Assembly (NCBI GenBank): GCA_036365145.1
Contig: JAEOAD010002373.1
Span: 124,001 to 188,000, forward strand
Direction of reading: 5' to 3'
From: Orientallactaga sibirica
Taxonomy: Eukaryota > Chordata > Mammalia > Rodentia > Dipodidae
Length of the DNA: 64,000 nucleotides
Part shown: positions 54,571 through 64,000 of the stretch, one piece after another
Layout of the letters: each line of letters opens with the position of its first letter
Position numbering within the stretch: position 1 is the stretch's first letter
Made by a program: the position numbers and the translations under genes
Notes under the pieces: model-generated
Told to the model about the DNA's origin: nothing
What the model saw: only the letters and a program-made list of their open reading frames with translations
The model's database searches: none

Positions 54571-54699
54571 GTTAGGAAGGAAATTCTTGCAGACCATTTT
54601 TATAGCATTTTAACATATTGCCTCTTTCCATATATTTGGAAATATTTTTATGGGAAACTTAGAAATGTTGCATCTGGTTCTGGGAACTGGATGTCAGTT

Positions 54700-54900
54700 C
54701 TTTCTTTCTTTCTTTTGATAGAGAGAGGGAGAGAAAGAAAGAGAGACAGAGAGAGGGAATGGGTTTTCCAGGGCCTCTAGCCACTGCAAATGAACATGTA
54801 CAACCATGTGCATCTGGCTTACATGGGACCTGGAGAATTGAATGTGAGTCCTTAGGCTTCCTAGGCAAGTGCCTTAACTGCTAAGCCATTTCTCCAGCCC
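54700..54900 (-). mobile_element. DIP-like SINE, antisense
   Basis: TTCTTTCTTTCTTTTGATAG tail, body with CATGTACAACCATGTGC (a small deletion), end AAGCCATTTCTCCAGCCC. ACTGGATGTCA (about 54687) and CTGGATGCCA (about 54900) flank it. Confidence 0.93.
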
Positions 54901-54959
54901 TGGATGCCATTTTAAACTTAAAGTCTCTCACATAAAGTATTTGTTAGGAAATATTTTAT

Positions 54960-54987
54960 TTTAAAAAATATTCATTTTTATTTATGA

Positions 54988-55036
<49 letters not shown>

Positions 55037-55167
55037 CAGATCCTCCTGCCACTGCAAAGGAACTCCACACTTTGTATGTCTGGCTTTACATGGATATTGG
55101 GGAATTGAACCCAGAAGTCAGGCTTTGAAAACAAGCACTTTTAACTGCTGAGCCATCTCTCCAGCCC
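54960..55167 (-). mobile_element. DIP-like SINE, older subtype, antisense
   Basis: (AG)n of about 45 bp, then the TCAGGCTTTGAAAACAAGC variant. AGGAAATATTTT (54947) and AGGAAGTATTTT (55168) flank it. Confidence 0.92.
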
Positions 55168-55204
55168 AGGAAGTATTTTCTCTGATTAGAACCTCATTTG
55201 TGAT

Positions 55205-55357
55205 TTTATTTTATTTTTTCTCGAGGTAGGGTCTCACTCTAGCCCAGGCTGACCTGGAACTCACTATGTAGTTACAGGGTGGCCTTGAACTCATGGTGAT
55301 CCTCCTACCTCTGTCTGCCGAGTACTGGGATTAAAGGCATGTGCCACCGTGTCAGGC
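55205..55357 (-). mobile_element. B1 SINE, antisense
   Basis: CTCGAGGTAGGGTCTCACTC to GTGCCACCGTGTCAGGCT. Flanks TCATTTGTGATTTTA and TCATTTGTACTTTTA form a 15-bp duplication with two changes. Confidence 0.94.
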
Positions 55358-55641
55358 TTCATTTGTACTTTTAGAAGTAACAAAAAGTTACTATAATTTG
55401 TAAACTATAATATAGTAGGAATTAATCTAGAAAATTAATATTTACTTCCTTGAATAATTCATTTAACCTGCACAATATTTCTTTTTTAACAGGAATTTAA
55501 TTTGGTTTATAAGTTATATATTTGTAATAATATATTTTATGAGTTATCTAGGATTTCAGTAATCAATTAAGAAACATAGATATACAAGAAAAATTCAGTA
55601 ACACAAAATCATTATTTTGCAATTTTGTTACATGCTCTTTT

Positions 55642-55742
55642 TTATTTTCAAGGTAGGGTCAGGTTGACCTCGAACTCACAGTGATCTTCCTATCTAAGCC
55701 TGTGAGTGGTGGTACTAAAAGCATGTACCACCATACCTGGCT
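55642..55742 (-). mobile_element. B1 SINE with internal deletion, antisense
   Basis: TCAAGGTAGGGTCAGGTTGAC joins directly to CTCGAACTCACAGTGATC, so about 45 bp of the B1 centre are absent. A perfect 12-bp duplication ACATGCTCTTTT lies at 55630-55641 and 55743-55754. Confidence 0.93.
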
Positions 55743-55869
55743 ACATGCTCTTTTGTATTTAAAAATAAACATGCACATACACATGCTGTTTTCTTTCTAA
55801 ACTAAGATCATACTATTTTTAATATACATTAAAAATTCAACAGCATATATTGACTTTGTCCATAGTAAT

Positions 55870-56212
55870 TGTCTTATTCTGTAATTGCTGTGAACAACTA
55901 ACCTCACCAGAAGCTTAAGTAAAGAAAGGTTTTTTTTTTTTTTTTTTTTTTTCAGTTCATGTTTTGGGCGCTATCATCCATTATGGCAGGAAAAGCATGT
56001 CATTCTTGCTCATTATATTACCACTAGAGTTATGAAGCAGAGAATGAATCAACAAGAAGCTGGCTGTGCTATAAAACCTTATGGCCTATCCCCAGTGACT
56101 CACTTTCACAAAGGCTTTACTTCGTAAGGGTTCCACAACTTTGCTAAAGAATGTCATCAACTGGGTCCCAAACACATGAACTTATGTGGGACGTTTTACA
56201 TAAAACCTACAA
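55870..56212 (-). mobile_element. MaLR-like LTR, antisense, diverged
   Basis: TTCTGTAATTGCTGTGAACAA, CATCCATTATGGCAGGAAAAG and TGAACTTATGTGGGACGTTTT follow the antisense LTR order. A 22-bp poly-T sits at 55931. Termini not resolved. Confidence 0.55.
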
Positions 56213-56214
56213 AA

Positions 56215-56998
56215 GTGATTACAAATATATCTGTTTATTCATTTTAGTGGCTGCATAGTATTGTGTTGCATAGAAGTACCACAATTTAAGTTGATTCTCT
56301 TTGGTTTTTTTTTTTTTTTTTTTTTGGTTTTTCAAGGTAGGGTCTCACTCTGGCTCAGGCTGACCTGGAATTCACTATGTAGTCTCAGGGTGGCTTCGAA
56401 CTCTCAGTGATCCTCCTACCTCTGCCTCCTGAGTGCTGGGCTTAAAGGCATGCGCCACCATGCCCAGCTCTCACTGCTTTTAAATTTTAAGTAAAGTTGT
56501 AAAGGTGATCAGTGTTGTTAAGCCTTCATAGAATTAACTATTTCCTTAGGAAATATTTAAAAATGGAATTTTTTGGTCAAAAGATGTACATTTGAAACAT
56601 TTGCAATGCAAAATCCATTGAAAATGTATGCTGTAATGTATAATATCAATAGTAACATGTGACTCCTCTTCTTAATTGCTTACTAAAAATAGAATTTACT
56701 TCAAGAGAATAGCTTTATTGGTTTGCTACTTTATTGTGATTTCAATTACTATTTGTTTTGTTATGGGCTCAAGAAATTTATTGATCATTTATATTTCTAT
56801 AAATTTCTTTTTAATATCCTTTGATTTTACTCTCACATTTTAATGCTAATTAATCATTATTTTTCAAGGTATATTCATTTGCCCCTTGTCTTTTATATTG
56901 AAAATAATTTTGGAGTTTAATGTTTATTGCTACTGATATTTCAATCATAAATATATTGAAAAATGCTCACATACTCAAATCTACTATTCTTTATTTGC
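56215..56998 (-). mobile_element. Ancient L1M (L1ME-like) ORF2, antisense
   Basis: GTGGCTGCATAGTATTGTG, AAGTACCACAATTTAAGTTG, ATGGAATTTTTTGGTCAAAAG and TTTATTGATCATTTATATTTC follow antisense L1ME-type ORF2. A B1 splits it. Confidence 0.7.
56304..56468 (-). mobile_element. B1 SINE, antisense
   Basis: 21-bp poly-T, GGTTTTTCAAGGTAGGGTC to ATGCGCCACCATGCCCAGC. Confidence 0.95.
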
Positions 56999-57000
56999 AG

Positions 57001-57206
57001 ACCCCATTTTCCCTGAATGTCCTTACAAATCATTCTATATGCTTCCTTCCCAAACTCAACCTGTCCCATGATACAAAGCAGGTAGCTTGCAAATGGAAGT
57101 AGTCAGAAAGATGCTGTCCTTTAGAAGCACACATGAAAAAGGAGTGATGCCGATAAGAACTTGTGCAGGAAGAAGGCTTTGTGATGGCCCCTTTTACAGA
57201 ACACAG
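57001..57206 (+). other. Candidate noncoding exon (splice-site pair)
   Basis: A good acceptor (CTACTATTCTTTATTTGCAG ending at 57000) and a good donor (ACACAGGTAAGG, exon end 57206) enclose 206 bp that match no repeat. All three plus-strand frames contain stops, so it cannot be an internal coding exon. It could belong to a long noncoding RNA or a UTR, or be a chance pair. No promoter or partner exon is recognised. Confidence 0.25.
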
Positions 57207-57209
57207 GTA

Positions 57210-58939
57210 AGGGCCAGAAAAATCCTAAAATGTTAGTAGACATTAGTTAGTAGATACTATAATTGTAAACTGCATTCATGACTAGAAAACCTAATCAGAG
57301 GCTCTGATATCAGAAAGTAATCCTTAAAATAGAATTCGTTTGGCATGCAGGAAGCATGGTACCCCATGAGGGCTATTAGATGAAGAAAGCATATCTAAAT
57401 AGCAGCAGAATAGCAACACCTTCCTTACCTATGCCTGGCAAGCATTTCAACCATTCCCTGAAGGGAACCTGAGTAAAAAGTTAACAAGAGGGCTATACTG
57501 TAGAAAATATTAAATTTACTGTATTTTAATAATGGATGTATTCACTAATTCATAAACCATATCGTTATTCTAGAACAAAAATACACTGACTATCAACCAG
57601 CACTTTTATCTTCATTAATCCTGACTTAAAGAGTGCCTTTGTGTATTGCTACAATGTAAATACTGAGGAGCTATTATTGCACATGTATTCTGTGTCTAAA
57701 GTATGCTAAATCAGTATGGCAGTAAGGAGAACCAATTCCAGAAGGTGATTTTATAAAATAGATCCTGTCTTGGTGACCTGTATGTGACACAAGCACAAAA
57801 ATTTAGTCAAGAAGAAATATAAACAATGTTTTATATTTATTCAGTTTTTGTTTTTAATATTTTAATGATTTAGAGATGCACCATTAAGATGATCTCTAAA
57901 AAGGAGAAGATGCTCAAGAAATATCTAATATATACCCTGAAGACTCCAAGACACTGGGTAGCTCTCTATTCTTTTTCCAGAATGCCCCATTACATAAACA
58001 TGTTAGATATCAATGAGACTATTCAACAATGATTATAAGTAAGTCAGTCAATCACCACAGTACTAGAATTAATGAGATAATCATGATTATGGGCGATCTA
58101 AAAGTATTTTCTAATGTATTTGTGGAACCAGTATTAGATCTGTTATGGAAACAAATTAGAAATGTCTATTAATTTAGACACATATTTTCTCCCATCTTTC
58201 ACTTCTTTTGTTTGAAGTTAGAAAATATCAGTTAGTGAATATCTGTAGCCTCATCACCAAGTCACTATTTTCAGAACTTATTGAGGGGGAATTGCAGGCA
58301 ACTTCACCCTGTATTAGTTCCCTCACCTGTAAATCCAGAATAATATATTGGTCATAGGATGTCATCATCATCTTTGTTATGAGTGCCTTTAACTTCAGCT
58401 CTTCATAAAGCAGACCTAAAGGAGAGTGTTAAAGGCTAATAGTCTAATATTTAATTTAGGTGTATGTTCCAAGAGAAACAAAGACATAAGTGACAGGAGA
58501 AGGGAGTAGGAAGGAGAAAGGGATGATGAAAGGATGCCTTAACTAGTTGGTCACTGTTCCAACAGGACCATTTGAGAACTGTACCTAAAGACATGCCACA
58601 TGCAATGGAGGGAGCAGGGAGTTGATACTCACTGGCTTTCTTTCTTAATTAGACTTACCACACAATAGGTTAACTCCTATATGTTTACAGTTGTAAGAAT
58701 GTAGATGTTAAGAAAATTCCAGTGCAATTCCACCTGAGGAAGCTCTGGCTAAAGAAGGAAGAGGCATACCATAGTTCCCTATAGGAACTTGGGTTGAACT
58801 TAATACTCTTGAAGGTCCAGAACTAAAGTATGAGATGAGTAAGGCTGAGAACTCTTTATGGTGCCTAAGATGTAGTTGATATAATTACTATCATCATCAA
58901 AAGCCACCCTTTGCCTCTAATTACCAGAGTCTTCCTTCA
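57210..58939. other. Unique sequence, no gene seen
   Basis: 1.7 kb without recognised rodent repeats. TTAGTTCCCTCACCTGTAAA near 58315 hints at a MIR core but is too short to call. Confidence 0.5.
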
Positions 58940-58973
58940 TGTGTGTGTGTGTGTACATGTATATTCATTTCAT

Positions 58974-59010
<37 letters not shown>
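58940..59010. repeat. Inverted (TG)n/(CA)n hairpin microsatellite
   Basis: 58940-58959 and 58971-58990 are perfect 20-nt reverse complements (TG repeat plus TACATG, then CATGTA plus CA repeat) around an 11-nt loop. The CA run continues to 59009. Confidence 0.95.
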
Positions 59011-59011
<1 letters not shown>

Positions 59012-59044
59012 TCCTGCAGATGAAATGACCAAGTTGGCTAGGTC

Positions 59045-59267
59045 ATTTTTTTTTTTTAATTTGAGAGAGACAGATAGAGAATGGGTGCACCAGTGGCCTC
59101 TCAGCCACTGTGAAAGAACTCCAGATGCATGCATATGCATCTGTGCATATGCGACATTGCATGCCTGCATCACTTTTGTGTCTCGATAAACATGGAGCAT
59201 GGAGAATTGAACGGGCATTCCTAGGCTTCACAAGTAGACGCCTTAACTGCTGAGCCATCTCTCCAGC
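59045..59267 (-). mobile_element. DIP-like SINE, long subfamily, diverged, antisense
   Basis: It carries the counterpart of the long-subfamily extension (ATGCGACATTGCATGCCTGC) and ends TGAGCCATCTCTCCAGCC. CTAGGTC occurs on both sides. Confidence 0.92.
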
Positions 59268-59274
59268 CCTAGGT

Positions 59275-61030
59275 CTCCCTAACAGAACATATTGAGCCCA
59301 ACTACATATACTTCTTTGCTTTATCAACATTTAGATATTTCTGTCCATTCTTGATTCTTAAGTGCATTCTCATCTTCCTAGGGCTGTCAATTTGTACTAA
59401 AATCTGTCATATCATGCCTTAAGCATTTTTTCCTTCGGGAGTTTTCTCTTTGCCCACATTGCCTCTAATATATAGTTGGTTCCATATAACTGTCACAGAG
59501 TTGCAAATGTCTATCCTGTCATTATATTGTTCCAAACTCCACTTGCTGGTAAACAAGTTGTGAGACCATTTACAATTGGAGATTCCTCTGTCATTTTTGT
59601 TCCATCTCCTGGGGAATGGCATCTGACTTAAGCGATAGGTCCTAACCCTTTGTTTCAGGTTTGCTTCATGAAGAACCTAGGTTAAATTTATTTAGCAATC
59701 ACAGTCAAACTGATTTATGGCATGTCTTCTAGTATTATCTGAGCTAGTAGCTTAATAGTTGATCCTATATAAAAAATTTATGAATTTAAATCTTTTCTTT
59801 TTTATGGGCTGGGCCCGTATCTTTCTTTTCTTGTGACTCCCACAATATAGCACAGCATCTGCATATCCAGTTTGATAATTCTTATATAACTGTGGATTCT
59901 AGGGCTTCTCATCTATGGCATTATTGAAAGTTTGGGCTGAGTAATTCTTTGTTGTAGGGGACCATTTTGTGCATTGTAGGGTGTTTAGTACCCACAATCT
60001 CTCTGAGGTTCAAATAGTCTAAATATCTCTAACTGTTGATTGTCAAATGCCCCTATGAAGTACAGATTCACCCCTCAATGAGAATCAGTTTATTATATGA
60101 TGAAATAATGAAACTAAGCATTTAATGAGAATAGAGCTCAGGAGAATCACGTTTGTTTGTTCTGTTTTGTTTGTTCTGTTTGGACATGAATTTGGCACTG
60201 TCCTCTTGGCCAGACATTACTTGGACGTATGTGTCTTTTCTCTTTTAAATCCCCCACAGAGGATTAAGTGGTTTTCTTTTCTTTGCTCCTCTTGGTCCTC
60301 TTTCTCTCTGGGTCATCTATTATTTCAACATCAGACTATGTTTTTCTTGCTTAAAAATCTCCATAAGATTGTTCACTATTACTAGAGCTAGATGAAGAGG
60401 GAATATAAAGTCCATTTTTAGTAGTCTACGTTAGGTGATCTGTTCCACCACAGGTTTAATTACCTTGTTCTAGTGGTTTTGCTTCTCAAAATCTTTAAAA
60501 TCTTTTGACTCAAATCCATCAGTTGAATTGCTTGGTTTCGTCTCAGCATCACATCACACTGAAATTGCTGTTCTTGTTGTTGGTTCTGATACTTCTGTCT
60601 GGGGACAACACTCATGTATGATGACATGGGAAAAATGCAGTGCTGAGAGAGATCTAAAGCTGCATTCCCTTAAATTATTATTTATATTTAGAACTTTATT
60701 AATGTCAAGTTTTTGCTAAAAATTTAATCAAGAATTCAATTGTGCATATTGCATATTAAAGATTATTATTATTATTTGTGTAGTAATAGTAGTAACAACA
60801 CAGATAATAATACTAATAACTTTGTTTAGGAGATACACTGTTGCCTGACAGTTTTTTTTATTGTTTACATTCATGAAATCACCATGTGCTTCCACACATT
60901 TCTTCATTCTGTCTCACTTCTTTCTGTCTTTGGATAGTCAGGACCCCTCAAGCAGAGCTTGCATGCAGGTAGCTGCTTCTGGGAAATGATTCATACAATC
61001 TGCACCAGAGACTGGAAATGGGATAAGAGA
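59275..61030. other. Unique sequence, no gene seen
   Basis: It includes an ATT-rich patch at 60762-60820. No repeat or exon recognised. Confidence 0.5.
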
Positions 61031-61032
61031 AC

Positions 61033-61351
61033 CTGGTGAATGTGAAATGTCCTCCACAGGCTTCTGTGTCCCCAGCTGGCCAAGCTGTTAGAGAAGGATG
61101 TGGAACCTTTAGGAAGTGGAGTCTTGCTGGAGAAAGTGGGCCACGAGGGGGAGGCCTCATTTCCCGTTTGCCCGTGTTTCTTGACTCGGGCTGAAATATG
61201 ATGAACTGGCTTCCCACTCCTTCCTCCATGCCTACCGGCCATGATGGAATAAATCCCTCTGGAACTGTAAGATGAATTAAAATGTTCCTTCCTTAAGTTA
61301 CTTCTCTCAGGTATTTGCCATACCAATGAAGTAGATAGTAACTGATAGACA
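61033..61351 (+). mobile_element. MaLR-like LTR, sense
   Basis: TGAATGTGAAATGTCCTCCAC, GGAACCTTTAGGAAGTGGAG, ATGATGGAATAAATCCC (polyadenylation signal) and end AGTAACTGATAGACA. The usual TGTGGTT start is reduced to TG. CCTGG precedes it, but no matching right flank is seen. Confidence 0.7.
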
Positions 61352-61714
61352 ATCTTATCCATGGGTGCTCTTTTTTTTTTTTTTTTAAAGCAGATCACTC
61401 CTGGTGTGTAAAGAGAGCTTAGATCTACCAGAGATCCCTGGAGAGAATATGAGATGAATGTTAGAAGTATTCAGCTGAGTGAAGACAGAGGGGGCATTTT
61501 TGCACTGATTCCCTCCTTTCCTCATGGACACACCTTGGATTTGGATATGGGTCAGTTGTCCATGTTGCAGGAACTCTCAGTAAGTTGAGAGGTCTGCACT
61601 ATTTATACTCTTCAGATAATTTTTCATTTCTAAAATTTCCATTGTTTTCTTCTTCGCTTTCTGTTTTTCTTTTCTGCTACAATCCTCCATCATTTCAATC
61701 AATATTTGTATTCT

Positions 61715-61862
61715 TTCTTTATTTTTATTTTTTCAAGGTAGTGTCTCACTCTAACCCAGGCTGACTTGGAATTCACTCAGTAGCCTCAGGGTTGCCTTGA
61801 ACTCACAGTGATCCTCTTACCTCTGCCTCCCAAGTGCTTGGACGTGAGCCACCACGCTCAGC
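61715..61862 (-). mobile_element. B1 SINE, diverged, antisense
   Basis: TTTTCAAGGTAGTGTCTCAC to GTGAGCCACCACGCTCAGC, with about 10 bp lost before GGACGTGAGCC. Flanks AATCAATATT and AACCAATATT. Confidence 0.92.
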
Positions 61863-62117
61863 TGAACCAATATTACACTTATTTGCCTCTAAATTCTTTA
61901 CACTCAATTCAGTATGATGAGGTTAATGTGAGAATGTAGGGCATTGGAGCTAGGAGTTTAGGAATCAAATCAATGAGGGCAAAATTACAGATGGCTAGGC
62001 AGCCTCTTTCCAAAGTTAATGTGTTAGGTTCTGAACTTTACAGTTACCTTTTTATTGCTGGGACAAAACACCTGATCAAAAGTAGCTCAGGGAAGGAAAG
62101 GGTGCATTTCAGCTTAC

Positions 62118-62119
<2 letters not shown>

Positions 62120-62167
<48 letters not shown>
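62120..62167. repeat. (TA)n microsatellite
   Basis: About 24 perfect TA units at the L1 3' end. Confidence 0.97.
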
Positions 62168-62170
<3 letters not shown>

Positions 62171-62810
62171 TGCAATACTCTTTTTCCCCTTGCCCTTTCT
62201 CCCATTATTCTGAAGGCCCTTCTCAGTGGGGTTATGGTATTCACTGTGGGATCATGAAGGCCTCAGTCAGTTACATTGGGATAGCAGGGGGTGGGGAGCA
62301 GTGTTCCTCAGTGTATCCACTCTAGGGTTCTTACAATCTTTCTGTCCCCTCTTCCACAATATTCCCCAAGTCATGGCAGGCCTGATTTAGTATTGAGTTC
62401 TCTGTAGCCTCAGTATTTTTGCTTTGATAGGTTTTGATTGATCACCATGTCTGTCACCATCACCATGGAACTGGTTGTCAGGCTAGCACTGAGAGCAGTA
62501 TGTTCACGTCACCTCTTCCTCTGCAAGTTCTCCTGGGTCCTGGCAGATGTGGTAGTAGATGCTGATCTTGTGGTGGGCAGTGGGCCATCTTACTGTCTTA
62601 TCAGTGGATCGATCTTGGTTCTCTTTCACTTTCTGTGGCATCTGTAAAATAAAGCAAATTCTCCAAATAAGAGCAAGAGCATTCAGCTTTTTGACTTACA
62701 GGTTTTATTTTTTAAAATTAAGAATATACTTTGTATGGACACATCATGTGTTGGCATCATGTTTTCCCTCCTCCCTACCCTCATTATGCTGAGGGTCCTC
62801 CTCAGTGGGG
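62120..62810 (-). mobile_element. L1 3'UTR, antisense, in LTR
   Basis: A (TA)n tract (62120-62167), probably an evolved tail, then 3'UTR text (CTCAGTGGGGTTATGGTATT, CTTCCACAATATTCCCCAAG). From about 62701 a second L1 3' end starts (TTTGTATGGACACATCATGT), suggesting two stacked truncated copies. Confidence 0.75.
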
Positions 62811-63084
62811 TTTCATCTTACAGTTTTAGAGGGAAGTTTCATCCTGGGGGTAGGGGGGAAGCACGGCAGAGCAGATAGCTGGGGAGTCACAGCTTGCCAT
62901 AGCAGTGGGAAGAAATAATTCTGAGCGAGCTAGCTAGCACTCACAGGGGCTGGACTATAAGATCACAAGGGTCACCCCAGTGTCACCTCCACTTGCAAGG
63001 CTCTACCTGCTGGCTACCAAGTATGATGCTTAATAACAAATACTTGAGTCTATGGAGTACATTTTACATTCAAACCACCCCATA

Positions 63085-64000
63085 AACTCTGACAGGAATA
63101 GTTCTTGAGGCCAAACTTTCAGATTCCTTAGTAGTTTTGAACTACTCATTGTTGTCAGACTGTTTAATTTGTAGTTTCTAGGAAAATCTAGGACCTGCAG
63201 AGCCTGTGACCTCTTTCTTCAGAATAGTCTGTGCTGACTTTAGGTACAAAGAAAGGTGGGAGAAAATATGTGTATAGCACCTTTCTTTTTATTTCCATAT
63301 AAGAGCAAAATTTGCTTTAATACTATCTTATATCTGAATTTTGGGAGTTTCCTTCACATGAGAGCAGAGAAGACAGTTTATCAACATTGAAGGAGGTTGT
63401 AAGACACAACATGTGCTATGAGCACTTTGTTGTTGCTGCTCTCAGTTAATAGTAAGTAGTACAGCACCAGCCTTTGCTGCCATACTATTCTGTTTCTTCT
63501 CCTGCATTTCCTCAGTCTCTCCTTTCATCCCTCCTCTCCCCAATTTCCTCCTTATGAAGCTGTATTCCAGTGAATTACATTATCCATTCTGAGAAACACT
63601 GAGAGCTATGTCATTTATATACCTGTATTGTTATGTAATATGATTTCTGTCCAAAGAGTGCTTTGCTTCATTCTGTTGTCCCCAGAAGCAGCTAATGCTC
63701 CTTCCACAGACAATGCAACTAAGTTTAAAATTTCTGCTTTTCCAGGCTGCTATGTCTTTAAGAGTTTTGATTTTCCAGGCTGCTATGTCTTCAAGATTTT
63801 TGATTTTCTTTCTATCTATGAAAGGCACTCGAGCAAATTTACACTCTGCAGTATAAGTATTTGTTTATTCATTTGTGACACATATCCTATAAGTTTAAAA
63901 AATTAGTCAGAGAGTTCTATCAAAGGTTTCTGGATAAACATTGCTAAAAGTTCTGGTATGTTTTTCAAATGCTCCCATCTTCTGTGGTTCTTCTTACCTT
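63085..64000. other. Unique sequence, no gene seen
   Basis: No interspersed repeat recognised. It contains the 33-bp tandem duplication listed separately. Confidence 0.5.
63738..63803. repeat. 33-bp tandem duplication
   Basis: TTTTCCAGGCTGCTATGTCT begins units at 63738 and 63771. They differ at a few positions (TTAAGAGTTTTGA against TCAAGATTTTTGA). On the minus strand it yields a repeated DIAAWK peptide, which is a by-product. Confidence 0.93.

Larger units (their letters stand above)
62038..63082 (-). mobile_element. MaLR-like LTR, antisense, split by L1
   Basis: Left piece 62038-62119 (TTATTGCTGGGACAAAACACC, TTTCAGCTTACAG). Right piece 62811-63082 (TTTTAGAGGGAAGTTTCATC, GGGGCTGGACTATAAGATCAC, CATTCAAACCACCCC). 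The inserted L1 lies between copies of TTTCAGCTTACAG and TTTCATCTTACAG (62107-62119 and 62811-62823). Confidence 0.78.

Overview
This is a 64-kb stretch of mammalian nuclear DNA, almost certainly from a rodent and most consistent with a jerboa (Dipodidae). The evidence is the repeat content: dozens of 7SL-derived B1 elements and dozens of copies of a tRNA-derived SINE whose head reads GGCTGGAGAGATGGCTTAG and whose body continues past a GGTTCGATTCC B box to a CT-rich stretch and an (AAAT)n tail. That head belongs to the B2 superfamily and the body fits the DIP-type SINE of jerboas (family name recalled, not searched). Rodent L1 3'UTRs resembling mouse Lx, ERVL-MaLR-like LTRs and older mammalian L1M and MIR relics make up most of the rest.

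I see no protein-coding gene, rRNA, functional tRNA, CRISPR array or operon. Every long open frame lies in an L1 ORF2 remnant, a low-complexity tract or repeat sequence. The window therefore looks like an intergenic or deep intronic region shaped by successive retrotransposition.

Layout. 1-4.4 kb: unique AT-rich sequence, a SINE, an old L1 3'UTR split by a SINE, and a complete MaLR-like LTR. 4.4-10 kb: L1M relics, an LTR, clustered SINEs and B1s. 10-15.8 kb: LTRs, a SINE with a very long target-site duplication, a 2.4-kb 5'-truncated antisense L1, and an antisense MaLR with internal sequence. 16-22 kb: L1 fragments, B1/PB1, B4-type composite SINEs and microsatellites. 22.6-26.2 kb: a sense L1M 3' half, an antisense L1M, an LTR and SINEs. 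26.2-32 kb: mostly unique sequence. 32.5-38.2 kb: one long antisense L1M ORF2 carrying many nested insertions, including a 41-bp half-tRNA insert. 38.4-40.8 kb: two L1 3'UTRs tail to tail. 42.7-44 kb: a cluster of three LTRs. 44.5 kb: a long TATC microsatellite. 45.7-48 kb: a twin-primed (internally inverted) L1. 48.6-50.4 kb: a sense L1 3'UTR split by a younger antisense L1. 50.8-54.4 kb: repeat-poor unique sequence with MIR relics. 54.4-57 kb: SINEs, B1s and L1M. 57-64 kb: mainly unique sequence, with one candidate noncoding exon, a hairpin microsatellite, and LTR/L1 nests.

Nothing here looks like a new biochemical system. The most informative signals concern insertion mechanism: a tailless 5' half-tRNA retropseudogene with a perfect 17-bp target-site duplication, a twin-priming L1, two B1-containing chimeric insertions bracketed by a single target duplication, and MaLR-like LTRs that repeatedly sit at CCTGG. 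Coordinates of repeats are by eye and may be off by several bases except where a target-site duplication fixes them.
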